A stretch of DNA of 64,000 nt from Leclercia sp. LSNIH1. Lineage in GTDB: Bacteria > Pseudomonadota > Gammaproteobacteria > Enterobacterales > Enterobacteriaceae. Location: positions 1,240,001 to 1,304,000 of the forward strand of contig NZ_CP026167.1 of assembly GCF_002902985.1 (NCBI RefSeq), read 5' to 3'. Each line of letters begins with the position of its first letter. The first letter of the stretch is position 1. This document shows positions 27,734 through 37,116 of the stretch, piece by piece. The notes under the pieces were generated by a model. It was not told the DNA's origin and searched no databases. It saw only the letters and a list, made by a program, of their open reading frames with translations. The position numbers were made by a program, and so were the translations under genes.

Positions 27734-29881
27734 TTATCCCATTGCGGTTTCCCGTAAACGCTTTTTCAACGCATTATATTCATCGATAACATAGCGCTCG
27801 GCGGCAGCCTGATCCGCTATCGGTTCAAGGCGCACGGCACAATATTTATATTCCGGCGTTTTGGTTATCGGGCTCAGGTTTTCCGTTACCAGCTCGTTGC
27901 AGGCGCCAATCCACCACTGGTAGGTCATGTATACCGCACCTTTGTTTGGCCGATCGCTCACCTGGGCCCGGGTGATGACCCGGCCTTTACGTGAGGTGAT
28001 CCACACCAGGGCGTCATCCTCAATGCCCAGCTGTTTGGCATCCCCGGTGTTGATTTGTACATAGCCGGGCTCATCCGCCAGCGCCGACAGCGCCGCACAG
28101 TTGCCGGTCATGGAGCGGCAGGAGTAGTGACCCACTTCGCGCACGGTGGAGAGCACCATCGGATACTCTGGCGACAGCGTATCCATCGGCGCCATCCAGT
28201 CGCAGGTGAAGAACTGCGCCAGCCCGTTCGGGGTATCGAATTTCTCGGCGAACAGGTACGAGGTGCCCCGATCTTCCGGCGACTCGTCCCGGCAGGGCCA
28301 CTGGATATAGCCCAGCTCGCCCATCTTCTCGTAGGTTGCCCCCTTAAAGGCCGGGCAGAGCTGGCGCAGCTCGTCCCAGATTTGCTGGGTGTTGTCGTAG
28401 TGCATCGGATAACCCATCCGGGTGGCAATCTCGCTGATAATCTGCCAGTCGGTTTTCAGCTCCCACTTTGGCTCCACGGCTTTGAAGAAGCGCTGGAAGC
28501 CGCGATCGGCTGCGGTGTAGACCCCTTCATGCTCGCCCCAGGAGGTGGAGGGCAGGATCACGTCCGCCGCCGCCGCGGTTTTGGTCATAAAGATATCCTG
28601 GACAATCACCAGCTCCAGATCGTCAAAAGCTTTGCGCACCGCCGAGAGCTCAGCATCGGTTTGCAGCGGGTCTTCGCCCATGATGTACGCCGCCCGCACC
28701 TCGCCGTGGGCCGCGCGGTGCGGCAGCTCGCTGATACGGTAGCCGGGGTTCGCCGGCAGGCTCTCCACGCCCCAGGCTTTGGCAAATTTCTCGCGGTTTT
28801 CCGGAAACTTAACGTACTGGTAGCCCGGATAGGTATCCGGCAGTGCCCCCATGTCGCATGCCCCCTGCACGTTATTCTGGCCACGCACCGGGTTGACCCC
28901 CGCATGGGCTTTGCCGAGATTGCCGGTCAGCATGGCAAGGCTGGTGAGCGCGCGCACGGTTTCCACCCCCTGCCAGAACTGGGTCACCCCCATGCCCCAC
29001 AGCAGGGTAGCGGTGTTGGCCCTGGCATACAGACGTGCCGCCTGACGGATCTCTCCCGCACTTACGCCGGTAATGCTCTCCACCGACTCCGGCGTATAGC
29101 GTTCAACGATCTCACGGTACTCATCAAAGCCCTCCGTGCGGCGGGCAACGAAGGCCCGATCGTAGAGCTGCTCGGCAATAATCACGTGGCCGATGGCGTT
29201 GAGCAGGGCGATGTTCGAGCCGTTTCGCAATGCGATATGCATATCGGCAATGCGGGCGGTTTCGATGCGCCGCGGATCGCAGACGATGATTTTTGCCCCG
29301 TTCTGTTTCGCGCGCAGAATATGGTTGGCGACAATCGGGTGCGAATCCGCCGGGTTATAGCCAAAAATAAAGACTAACGCAGTGTTATCAATCTCGTTGA
29401 TGGCATTGCTCATGGCGCCATTGCCGACCGACTGGTGCAGACCTGCAACCGAGGGGCCGTGTCAGACGCGGGCGCAGCAGTCGACGTTATTGGTGCCGAT
29501 AACGGCGCGCGCAAACTTCTGCATCAGATAGTTGGTTTCATTCCCGGTGCCGCGTGACGAGCCGGTGGTCTGGATCGCATCCGGGCCGTGCTTTTTCTTG
29601 ATGGCGGTGAGGCGACTGGCCACATAATCCAGCGCCTCTTCCCACGAAACGGGCGTCAGCTTGCCGCCGCGCGTTCTGCGGATCATCGGGCTTTTCAGCC
29701 GCGGGGTGAGGATTTGGGTATCGTTAATAAAATCCCAGCCGAAGTAGCCCTTCAGGCACAGCGTGCCCTGGTTGGTTTTGCCGTTGGCCGCCTCCGCCCG
29801 GACGATTACGCCGTTATCGACCACCAGGTTGATCTTGCAACCTGATGCGCAATAGGGGCAAACCGTGATGACGTTTTTCAT
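27734..29881 (-). CDS. fdhF: formate dehydrogenase H, selenocysteine-containing
   Basis: Read from ATG 29881 through an in-frame UGA (29464-29462, codon 140) to 27734 the product is 715 aa, the E. coli FdhF length. Cys 8, 11, 15 (VCPYCASGC) and 42 (LCLKG) bind the [4Fe-4S] cluster; the context CCARV-Sec-HGPSV and downstream molybdopterin motifs (GYNPADSHP, GMGVTQFWQG, VRGQNNVQGACDMG, STSWGEHEG) are intact. The protein oxidises formate in the formate hydrogenlyase complex under fermentation. The stop codon is therefore decoded as selenocysteine, directed by the SECIS just downstream. In E. coli it needs sigma-54 and FhlA; I could not point to a -24/-12 promoter here. Confidence 0.97.
29425..29464 (-). 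promoter_or_regulatory. bacterial SECIS element of fdhF
   Basis: Starts at the UGA and spans about 40 nt of coding sequence. The apical hairpin (29434-29450) is GGTTGCA-GGTC-TGCACC on the sense strand, with the GGTC loop and bulged T that SelB recognises in E. coli fdhF. Confidence 0.9.
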
Positions 29882-30147
29882 CGATCTCGCTCCAGTTTCA
29901 TATGATGCTGATATGTCGGTTGAGTATGCCGCCTCTAAGCCGCATTCTTGTTGTGGTTTTCCCCTGACTTTACGGGTGAATCCTGGGCAATACCCTGACG
30001 AAAAACAGGCCTGCGGCAAAAATTGCGGCGGCGGAAGTGACGGGGGATGTGACGGCGGTTGAAGATTCGTGATGGAAAAGGCGTTTGGGCTGGAGCCTTG
30101 CACAGAATGGGCCAGACTGATCTTTATCTTCTCTATGGGGTCCCGTA

Positions 30148-30882
30148 ATGAAACCAGCAATTCTGGTGGTCGATGACGACACCGCGGTCTGCGAACTGTT
30201 GCAGGACGTTCTCAACGAGCACGTCTTTACCGTCCATGTCTGCCACAACGGGCAGGATGCGCTGCGTCTGGCCAGCCAGATGCCGGATATTGCACTGGTT
30301 TTGCTCGATATGATGCTGCCGGATATCAACGGCCTGCAGGTGTTACAGCAGCTGCAAAAACAGCGTCCTGAGCTGCCGGTCATTATGCTCACGGGTCTTG
30401 GTAGCGAGTCGGATGTGGTGGTGGGGCTGGAGATGGGGGCGGACGATTATATCGGCAAACCCTTTAACCCCCGGGTGGTGGTGGCGCGCGTTAAAGCTGT
30501 GCTCCGCCGCACCGGCGCGCTGGCGGCAGAGCCTGCGGCGGTCCCGCGGGCGGGCGGGATCGGCTTCAACGGCTGGACGCTGGACACCGCACGCTGTGAG
30601 CTCATTGACGCAGCGCGCAACGTGGTCTCCCTGACCCAGGGCGAATACGGTCTGCTGCTGGCGCTCACCCAGAATGCCCGGCGGGTGCTGAGCCGGGAAC
30701 AGCTGCTGGAGCTGACTCACAGCGAAAGTGCCGAGGTGTTCGATCGCACCATCGACGTGCTGATCATGCGCCTGCGCCGCAAAATCGAAATCAATCCCCA
30801 TCAGCCGCTGCTGATTAAAACCATCCGCGGGCTGGGCTATGTCTTTGCCGCCGACGTGCAGCATGGCGACAGGGCGGCCTAG
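30148..30882 (+). CDS. OmpR-family response regulator
   Basis: 244 aa. Receiver domain residues 4-118 with the acidic pocket DDD at 9-11, phospho-acceptor Asp54 (LLDMMLPD), Thr near 82 (MLTGLG) and Lys near 104 (GKPF); then a winged-helix DNA-binding domain with LTQGEYGLL and RTIDVLIMRLRRKIE..IKTIRGLGYVF. Probably controls the adjacent sugar operon, to whose kinase gene it converges with a 4-nt overlap of stop regions. No histidine kinase adjoins it; the only candidate partner is the sensor at 37117, on the other side of the operon. It is divergent from fdhF. Confidence 0.93.
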   Translation: MKPAILVVDDDTAVCELLQDVLNEHVFTVHVCHNGQDALRLASQMPDIALVLLDMMLPDINGLQVLQQLQKQRPELPVIMLTGLGSESDVVVGLEMGADDYIGKPFNPRVVVARVKAVLRRTGALAAEPAAVPRAGGIGFNGWTLDTARCELIDAARNVVSLTQGEYGLLLALTQNARRVLSREQLLELTHSESAEVFDRTIDVLIMRLRRKIEINPHQPLLIKTIRGLGYVFAADVQHGDRAA

Positions 30883-31889
30883 ACCAGGGGGTTCTCCTCA
30901 ATAAACAGCTGTAGCTCCTGCAACGTTTTTGCCCCGTCGATGGCGTTGGCGGCCAGCAGGCTGGCCCGGGCGCAGGCGTGCGCCATCTGAATACTCTCCG
31001 TCAGCGACAGCGATTCGTGGCAGCCATACAAAAATCCGGCGCAGAAGGCATCCCCTGCGCCGACGCTGCCAACAATCTCCTCCCGGCTCAGCCGCCACGA
31101 GGGGATCCAGCCTCCCGCCTGACCCGGCTCCTGTCCCCAGGCCCCCTCCGGGCAGTGGATCACCACCCGTGACTTCACCCCCGCCGCCAGCAGATCTGCC
31201 GCCGCCGCGGCAATATTAGCGATCACCGGCGCGTCCTGGTCATCGCGCATCGGCAGGCCGCTGAACTCGCCCGCCTCCAGCTCGTTGATCACCAGATAGT
31301 CGAGATGGCGCAGGGCAGGGAGCACCAGCGGCTGATAGCGCGGATCGCCCTTACGCGACACCAGATCGAGGGACGTTTTAAACCCCAGATCGCGCATCTG
31401 CGCCAGCAGCCGCGCGCTGCGGGTGCCATATTCTTCGTCCGGCATATCCAGGCTGTCGAGCAGCAGCAGATAGCCCAGATGGAAGATCTTCATGCTGTAA
31501 TCGAGCCGGTCAAAGGCGGGCAGATCCAGCAGGCGGTTCGCCCCCGGTGAGTGGAAAAAGGTGCGCTGGCCGCTGGGGTCGGTCATTACCTGCGACATGG
31601 AGGTGGGGGCAAAGGTGGTGCGCTGTACCCGCTGGCGGTTGACGTGATACTGGTCGAGCATGGCGAGAATGTAATCCCCGTCGTTATCCTCCCCCACCAG
31701 CCCGACCGCCTGTAGCGGGATCCCGGTATGCATTTTTGCCACGGTTAACAGCACGTTGAGCGGTGCGCCGCCGGTGGCGCGCTCGCTGTGGGTGATCTCC
31801 GCCAGCCAGCCGCGCTCCGGCCACTGCACAATCTGGTGGACATGATCCACCAGCATATTACCCGCCGCGATAATGCCCCGGCGTTCCAT
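30879..31889 (-). CDS. PfkB-family carbohydrate kinase
   Basis: 336 aa ribokinase/PfkB fold. N-terminal AAGNMLVDHVHQI and the GGAPLNVL glycine motif, and the C-terminal signature GSVGAGDAFCAGFLYG whose Asp is the catalytic base. Likely phosphorylates the ketose formed by the isomerase upstream, giving the substrate of the aldolase; this step order is an inference. The ATG overlaps the aldolase stop by one base (TAATG), implying coupled translation. Last gene of the operon. Confidence 0.92.
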   Translation of the reverse strand: MERRGIIAAGNMLVDHVHQIVQWPERGWLAEITHSERATGGAPLNVLLTVAKMHTGIPLQAVGLVGEDNDGDYILAMLDQYHVNRQRVQRTTFAPTSMSQVMTDPSGQRTFFHSPGANRLLDLPAFDRLDYSMKIFHLGYLLLLDSLDMPDEEYGTRSARLLAQMRDLGFKTSLDLVSRKGDPRYQPLVLPALRHLDYLVINELEAGEFSGLPMRDDQDAPVIANIAAAAADLLAAGVKSRVVIHCPEGAWGQEPGQAGGWIPSWRLSREEIVGSVGAGDAFCAGFLYGCHESLSLTESIQMAHACARASLLAANAIDGAKTLQELQLFIEENPLV

Positions 31890-32749
31890 TATGCTTGCCC
31901 CGCGCTGCCGAAGATGCGCATCTGCGCGGCGACGGTGTCGGTAATCGCCTCTTCGATGCCCAGCAGCAGCTCAGCAAACTCGTCATACAGCGGCTGCCGG
32001 TTGGCCATGCGCTGCTCCACGGCCCCCAGCGCCGCCTGGGACATGCCGGTATAGAAGTTAATTTTGTGGATCCCAAGCTCAATGGCGCGGCGAAAATCGG
32101 CGTCACTGATCCCGGAGCCGCCGTGCAGCACCAGCGGCAGGCCGGTTTGCTGGCGGATGGCGTCAAGACGGGCAAAATCGAGCTTCGGCTCCCCCTTGTA
32201 CTTGCCGTGGGCATTGCCGATGGCCACCGCCAGGGCATCAATGCCGGTCTGGTCGACAAATTCCCGCGCCAGGGCTGGATCGGTGAAAAAGGCTTCGTCG
32301 GCGTGACCGTACAGGGCGCCGCCCTCATCGCCCCCCACCGCGCCCAGCTCCGCCTCCACCGACACGCCCACCGCGTGGCACATCTTCACCACTTCCCGCG
32401 TCTGGCGGATGTTCTCCTCGTAGCTCAGCGTGGAACCATCGAACATCACCGAGCTGAACCCCAGACGCAGCGCCCGCACCACCGCCTCGAAATGCAGACC
32501 GTGATCGAGGTTCAGCACCACCGGGATGTCATGCCGGGCGGCTTCAAACTTCACCGCCTCCACCAGGGAATCGAGCGACACGTACTTAAAGTGCACTTCG
32601 GCAATGTTGATGATAAAGGGCGAGTTCTCCTGGCGGGCCGCGGCAAAGAGCGCCCGCAGGAAGTGAGAGTCGAGGACGTTAAACGCCCCCAGCGCGTAAC
32701 GCTGTTCCCGGGCGTGCGCCAGCCCGTCGGCGAGAGAGATAAGCGGCAT
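31889..32749 (-). CDS. class II ketose-bisphosphate aldolase (GatY/KbaY/FbaA family)
   Basis: 286 aa from the ATG at 32749, which has GGAG with correct spacing; a GTG two codons earlier is too close. Zinc and catalytic motifs: NLDHG near residue 80, VEAELGAVGG, GNAHGKYKG and the phosphate-binding LVLHGGSGI and NFYTGM. Class II aldolases split ketose-1,6-bisphosphates into dihydroxyacetone phosphate and an aldehyde. Here it would finish breakdown of the sugar imported by the neighbouring ABC system. Residues that decide tagatose versus fructose type were not resolved. Confidence 0.93.
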   Translation of the reverse strand: MPLISLADGLAHAREQRYALGAFNVLDSHFLRALFAAARQENSPFIINIAEVHFKYVSLDSLVEAVKFEAARHDIPVVLNLDHGLHFEAVVRALRLGFSSVMFDGSTLSYEENIRQTREVVKMCHAVGVSVEAELGAVGGDEGGALYGHADEAFFTDPALAREFVDQTGIDALAVAIGNAHGKYKGEPKLDFARLDAIRQQTGLPLVLHGGSGISDADFRRAIELGIHKINFYTGMSQAALGAVEQRMANRQPLYDEFAELLLGIEEAITDTVAAQMRIFGSAGQA

Positions 32750-32758
32750 GTTCACTCC

Positions 32759-33445
32759 TTACAGACGAAACAGGCTGTACTCGTTACACAGCACCAGCAC
32801 GGCCGGTTCGTCTTCATCAATGTTGTTATAGCGGGCGGTGGGGTGCAGGAAGTGGTTGTCGGTGTCGTCATCATTCACCGAGGAGACCTCGCCCACCAGC
32901 ACATCCCCAAAACCCGCCTCACTCCAGAAGCTGTGGTACAAACCGGGCGGCAGACAGATGCTCTCTCCCGGCGCGAGACGGATATGGCTGCCTGCCGCGT
33001 GGGTCTGCTGGCACCCGTCGATGGAGACCGTAATATCGCCATCCTCTTTCTGCTCATTTTCATCGGCGTTCCACAGCTCCAGAATCAGATTGCCGCCGCC
33101 GCGGTTAATGATGTCCTCGCGTTTGCGCCAGTGGAAATGCAGCGGCGTGACCTGCCCGTCGCGCACGTGCATGATCTTTTCCGCATAGCATCTGGCCCAC
33201 GGCTTGCCGCCGGGCGAGCCGTTGCGCAGGGTAAAAAGGGTCAGCCCCTGGGCGGCGAAGTTATCGCCGCCGAAGGCGGTCACGTCCCAGCCGAGGCGAA
33301 GATCGAACACCTCGCGCCAGGCCTGTGCGTCGAGCTGCTGCCAGCGGGCAGGGGGAAAGCTGGCAAAGGGGGGCAAATGCACATCGTGCATGGAGAAAAA
33401 CTGCCGCGTGTGGCCGAGGATTTCGTTAATTTCGGAGCGTTTCAT
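32759..33445 (-). CDS. D-lyxose isomerase-like sugar isomerase
   Basis: 228 aa cupin. Metal ligands of the D-lyxose isomerase family are visible: HFHW (His-X-His) near residues 103-105, a Glu in KREDIINRGGG, and the later His in LPPGLYHSFWSE. The family interconverts D-lyxose and D-xylulose and also D-mannose and D-fructose, using Mn2+. With a kinase and aldolase in the same operon it suggests a pathway from an aldose to triose phosphates. GGAGT precedes the ATG. It is separated from the binding-protein gene by a hairpin (33466-33492). Confidence 0.92.
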   Translation of the reverse strand: MKRSEINEILGHTRQFFSMHDVHLPPFASFPPARWQQLDAQAWREVFDLRLGWDVTAFGGDNFAAQGLTLFTLRNGSPGGKPWARCYAEKIMHVRDGQVTPLHFHWRKREDIINRGGGNLILELWNADENEQKEDGDITVSIDGCQQTHAAGSHIRLAPGESICLPPGLYHSFWSEAGFGDVLVGEVSSVNDDDTDNHFLHPTARYNNIDEDEPAVLVLCNEYSLFRL

Positions 33446-33465
33446 GGTAACTCCTTACGTGATAT

Positions 33466-33492
33466 GCAGAGCCCCTGATAAAGAGGCTCTGC
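33466..33492 (-). terminator. intercistronic attenuator/stabilising hairpin
   Basis: GCAGAGCC / GGCTCTGC, perfect 8-bp stem and 11-nt loop just after the binding-protein stop codon. Such structures commonly raise the level of the binding protein relative to downstream enzymes. Confidence 0.6.
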
Positions 33493-33499
33493 ACCGATC

Positions 33500-34441
33500 T
33501 CACTTAACCGTCCAGCCCTTATAGGTGCCGACGTTGTTCTTATCGATCATCGTCACCGGGATCAGCACCGGCTCTTTCGGCGCCGGTTTACCCTGCAGAA
33601 TGCCATAGCCAATCTCCACCGCTTTCGCCGCCATCACCTGCGGGTCCTGCGCCGGGGTGGCGATAAAGAGGGAGTTTTCGCGCTTCAGCGCCTCTTCCGC
33701 ATCCGGGGAACCATCCACGCCAACGATAAAGAACTCGTTACGTTGCGCCTGTTTCGCCGCCAGATCGGCCCCGATCGCCGTCGGATCGTTGATGGCGAAC
33801 ACGCCGTCGATCTTCGGATTGGCGGCCAGCAGCGAGGTCATCACCTCCAGTCCGCCTTCACGGCTGCCCTTGGCGTTCTGGTTATCCGAGAGCACCTTGA
33901 TATCCGGATGTTTTTTAAATTCGGTCTGGCACCCTTCCACGCGGTTCTGTACCGCAGAGACCGGCGGCCCGTTGATGATGACCACGTTGCCTTTGCCTTT
34001 CAGACGGTCGGTAATCAACTTACAGGCCATCTCGCCCGCCTGGGTGTTGTTGGAGGTGATGGTCGCATCGGCACCCTCTGCCGCCACGTCAACCGCCACC
34101 ACCACGATCCCGGCATCTTTCGCGCGCTTCACCGCCGGGCCGATCCCCTTCGAGTCTGCGGCGTTAAGAATGATCATATCGACCTTAGCGGCGATGAAGT
34201 TATCAATCTGCGACACCTGCTGGCCGAGATCGTAACCGCTGGAGACCAGCGTCACTTTCACGTTATCTCCCGCCAGTTTGCGTGCTTCCAGCTCCGCCCC
34301 TTTGGTGATCTGCACAAAGAACGGGTTGGCCAGATCACCCACCGTCACGCCGATGGACTTCAGCTCTTTGGCCTGGACAAATGGGGTTGCTGCAAGCAGT
34401 GCGCCAGCACAGAGCGCGGTAACAAGAGGTTTTAAACGCAT
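33500..34441 (-). CDS. ribose-type sugar ABC transporter, periplasmic binding protein
   Basis: 313 aa. Signal peptide (MRLKPLVTALCAGALLAATP, cleavage near FVQA-KE). Pentose-binding-protein fold (PBP type 1): GVTVGDLANPFF, DNFIAAKVDMIILNAAD, ITSNNTQAGEMA, GVFAINDPTAIGA, GVDGSPDAEEAL. It delivers a sugar, likely the isomerase substrate, to the neighbouring permease. GAGGA precedes the ATG with about 9-nt spacing. Confidence 0.94.
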   Translation of the reverse strand: MRLKPLVTALCAGALLAATPFVQAKELKSIGVTVGDLANPFFVQITKGAELEARKLAGDNVKVTLVSSGYDLGQQVSQIDNFIAAKVDMIILNAADSKGIGPAVKRAKDAGIVVVAVDVAAEGADATITSNNTQAGEMACKLITDRLKGKGNVVIINGPPVSAVQNRVEGCQTEFKKHPDIKVLSDNQNAKGSREGGLEVMTSLLAANPKIDGVFAINDPTAIGADLAAKQAQRNEFFIVGVDGSPDAEEALKRENSLFIATPAQDPQVMAAKAVEIGYGILQGKPAPKEPVLIPVTMIDKNNVGTYKGWTVK

Positions 34442-34473
34442 ATTTTTCGTCCTCGTTATGTAGGGTATTGTTG

Positions 34474-35469
34474 TTATGCACTTTGATGGTGTCGGGTACG
34501 GTATTTGTCGATCAGTACCGCAATGATGATCACCGCCCCTTTGATCACCAGTTGCCAGAAGTAGGAAACGCCCATCAGCGTCATGCCGTTGTTAAGGGTG
34601 GCAATAATCAGCGCCCCCACCAGCGTGCCGGTGATGGTGCCGATGCCGCCGACAAAGCTGGTGCCGCCGAGGATCACCGCCGCAATCGCATCCAGCTCAT
34701 AGCCGGTGCCGAGGTTGCCGTTGGCGCTGTAGAGTCGCGAGGCGCTCATCACTCCGCCCAGACCCGAGAGCAGGCCGCTCATGCCGTAGACAAACAGCAG
34801 TACCATCCAGACCTTGATGCCCGTTAAGCGCGCCGCCTGCATGTTGCCGCCCACCGCATAAATGTGTACCCCGAGGGTGGTGCGGCGCAGGATGAACCAG
34901 CAGATGACGATGACCGCGAGGGCGATCACCACCAGCCATGGCACCGGCCCGAGGTAGTTATTGCCGATCCACTCAAAGCTGATGCTGGAGTTAATCACCG
35001 TGGTGCCGTCCGCCAGCAGATAGGCCGCCCCGCGCAGCGCCGTGTAGGTGCCGAGCGTGACGATAAAGGGGGGCAATCCGGCAAAGGCCACCAGCGCCCC
35101 GTTGATGGTGCCCAGCACCAGCCCGAGCATCAGGGCCGCCGGGACCGAGAGCATGGAGAGCTCCGGCATCAGCGAGACCACCATCGCCGCCACTGCGGTG
35201 GTGCCCAGAATCGAGCCTACCGAGAGGTCGATGCCGCCGGTCAGAATGATGAAGGTCATCCCCGCCGCCAGCACGATATTGATGGAGGCCTGACGGGTGA
35301 TGTTCAGCAGGTTGCTTTCGGTAAAGAAGTTCGGGGCGATAAAGCCAAAGACGGCGACAATCAGGATCAATATCGGCAGGATCCCGATGGTTTGCATCAG
35401 ATCGCCCATCAGCATTTTTTTGGCGGAGGCCGCTTTGGCCACCTGTTGCGGACTATTTTGTTGGCTCAT
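34474..35469 (-). CDS. ribose-type sugar ABC transporter, permease
   Basis: 331 aa, BPD_transp_2 family, with about ten membrane helices. Landmarks [12 protein letters not shown] and [21 protein letters not shown] are those of RbsC-type permeases. The start ATG overlaps the ATPase stop (ATGA), so the pair is translationally coupled. Confidence 0.95.
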   Translation of the reverse strand: MSQQNSPQQVAKAASAKKMLMGDLMQTIGILPILILIVAVFGFIAPNFFTESNLLNITRQASINIVLAAGMTFIILTGGIDLSVGSILGTTAVAAMVVSLMPELSMLSVPAALMLGLVLGTINGALVAFAGLPPFIVTLGTYTALRGAAYLLADGTTVINSSISFEWIGNNYLGPVPWLVVIALAVIVICWFILRRTTLGVHIYAVGGNMQAARLTGIKVWMVLLFVYGMSGLLSGLGGVMSASRLYSANGNLGTGYELDAIAAVILGGTSFVGGIGTITGTLVGALIIATLNNGMTLMGVSYFWQLVIKGAVIIIAVLIDKYRTRHHQSA

Positions 35470-36986
35470 GATTTTACCGCCTGGTGATGAGAGTCGTTAA
35501 CGCCGGTTGCCAGCGTCATAATGTTTTCTTGTGTGATATCGGCCCGATGCAGCTCGCCGGCGATGCTCCCTTCGCGCATCACATAGACGCGATCGCTCAT
35601 GCCTACCACTTCCGGCAGTTCGCTGGAGATCATCAGGATCGCCACCCCTTTGCGCGCCATCTGGTTCATGATCCGGTAGATCTCGCTTTTGGCCCCGACA
35701 TCCACGCCGCGGGTCGGCTCGTCGAGGATCAGAATGCGCGGGCCAATCGCCACCCAGCGGGAGATGAGTAGCTTCTGCTGATTGCCACCGGAGAGGCCGC
35801 CCGCCCGCACCTGGGAATGCGGCACGCGAATGTTAAGCAGGGCGATGGCATCATCGGAGATCGACTGCGCTTTTTTGCGGTTAAGCATGCCGAAGGTGGC
35901 GTCGCGCTCCAGCGTCGCCATGGTGATGTTCTCCTGCGCCGCCAGCTCAAGGAACAGCCCCTGCTCCTTGCGGTTCTCGGTTAAAAAACCGATGCCGTGC
36001 TCAATGGCGGCACGCGGGGAGTGGATCACCACCGGATCGCCATCCACCTCAATCATGCCGCCGGTGGCCTTGCGCACGCCAAAAATCAGCTGGGCCAGCT
36101 CTGAGCGTCCGGCCCCCACCAGCCCGGCGAGCCCGACGATTTCACCGGAGCGCACCAGCAGACTGCACGGCTGCACCTTGCCGCCGTCGGTCAGATGGTG
36201 GACATTCAGGCGCGGGCTGCCGAGAGGGATATCGCGCTCTTTATTGAACAGATCGCTCAACGGACGCCCGACCATCATCCGCACCAGTTCAGCGGCGTTG
36301 AGCTTGTCGCGGGTCAGGCTGCCGACGTACTGGCCGTCACGCAGTACGCTGACGCGATCCGACAGCTCATATACCTCCGCCATGCGGTGGCTGATGTAGA
36401 TGATCGCCATCCCTTCATCGCGCAGGCGCAAAATCAGTTCAAACAGACGATGGGTCTCGCGAGAGGAGAGGGCGGCGGTGGGTTCATCCATCACCAGAAT
36501 GCGACTGTTGCGGTGCAGCGCGCGGGCAATCTCCACCTGCTGCTGCTCGGCGATGGTCAGCTTCATCACCAGATCGGTGGCCTTAAACTGGGCGCCAAGC
36601 CGGTCAATTACCGCCTGGGCCTGGGCCGCCATCTCTTTACGCTGCACCAGCCCGCCGCGCGACAGCTCGCTGCCGAGGAAGATGTTTTCGGCCACGGTAA
36701 GGTTTGGTGCCAGCTGCATCTCCTGATAAATCAGGGTGATGCCTGCCGCCAGGGCATCTTTTGGGCCTTTGATGTGAAACGGCTTGCCGTCGATCAGGAT
36801 CTCGCCGCTGGTGGCGATGTAAGCCCCGGCGAGAATTTTCATCAGCGTACTTTTTCCGGCGCCGTTTTCACCCATTAGCGCGTGGATCTCACCGGGGAAG
36901 ACCGTCAGATCCACACCCTTCAGCGCGTGAAAGCTGCCAAAGGTTTTGGCAATGCTGCGCATCTCTAAAACCGGGGTCCTGCTCAT
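35466..36986 (-). CDS. ribose-type sugar ABC transporter, double-domain ATPase
   Basis: 506 aa with two nucleotide-binding domains. Domain 1 has Walker [10 protein letters not shown] (near residue 38) and Walker [12 protein letters not shown]; domain 2 has the degenerate Walker [10 protein letters not shown] usual in this family, a good signature LSGGNQQK and [12 protein letters not shown]. Drives sugar import. First gene of the operon (ATPase, permease, binding protein, isomerase, aldolase, kinase); AGGAGAT precedes the ATG. The K-12 allose operon, at the same chromosomal place, has a different gene order and no lyxose isomerase. Confidence 0.95.
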   Translation of the reverse strand: MSRTPVLEMRSIAKTFGSFHALKGVDLTVFPGEIHALMGENGAGKSTLMKILAGAYIATSGEILIDGKPFHIKGPKDALAAGITLIYQEMQLAPNLTVAENIFLGSELSRGGLVQRKEMAAQAQAVIDRLGAQFKATDLVMKLTIAEQQQVEIARALHRNSRILVMDEPTAALSSRETHRLFELILRLRDEGMAIIYISHRMAEVYELSDRVSVLRDGQYVGSLTRDKLNAAELVRMMVGRPLSDLFNKERDIPLGSPRLNVHHLTDGGKVQPCSLLVRSGEIVGLAGLVGAGRSELAQLIFGVRKATGGMIEVDGDPVVIHSPRAAIEHGIGFLTENRKEQGLFLELAAQENITMATLERDATFGMLNRKKAQSISDDAIALLNIRVPHSQVRAGGLSGGNQQKLLISRWVAIGPRILILDEPTRGVDVGAKSEIYRIMNQMARKGVAILMISSELPEVVGMSDRVYVMREGSIAGELHRADITQENIMTLATGVNDSHHQAVKS

Positions 36987-37056
36987 GGCGGATCTCCTGT
37001 GACGTTCGATATCCGCACTTCATCACAGCCCGGTAAATGCAAAATGTCAGAAGTCG

Positions 37057-37079
37057 TTCATATTTGTCATAGTTATGAA
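37057..37079. promoter_or_regulatory. inverted repeat in divergent sugar-operon promoter region
   Basis: TTCATA-N11-TATGAA within the 130-bp space between the ATPase gene (-) and the sensor kinase (+); a possible response-regulator operator. Support is symmetry and position only. Confidence 0.3.
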
Positions 37080-37116
37080 TAGTTAATGTGGATCACAGTT
37101 ACGCCACGGAGCCAAC

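Noticed and set aside
28055..29377. 440-codon plus-strand frame across fdhF
   Set aside because: Antisense shadow; fdhF is intact on the other strand.
29462..29464. Stop codon splitting fdhF into two pieces, as in a pseudogene
   Set aside because: The UGA is at the known selenocysteine position, followed by a SECIS hairpin; the whole frame gives the expected 715 residues.
29865..30062. 65-codon plus-strand frame with a Cys/Gly-rich end before the response regulator
   Set aside because: Overlaps the fdhF start in antisense, no Shine-Dalgarno, no recognised metal-binding family.
29882..30147. Sigma-54 promoter of fdhF
   Set aside because: A GG-N10-GC motif was looked for on the minus strand and none was convincing, so none is annotated.
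31895..33478. 527-codon plus-strand frame across the aldolase and isomerase genes
   Set aside because: Antisense to two well supported enzymes; no domain visible.
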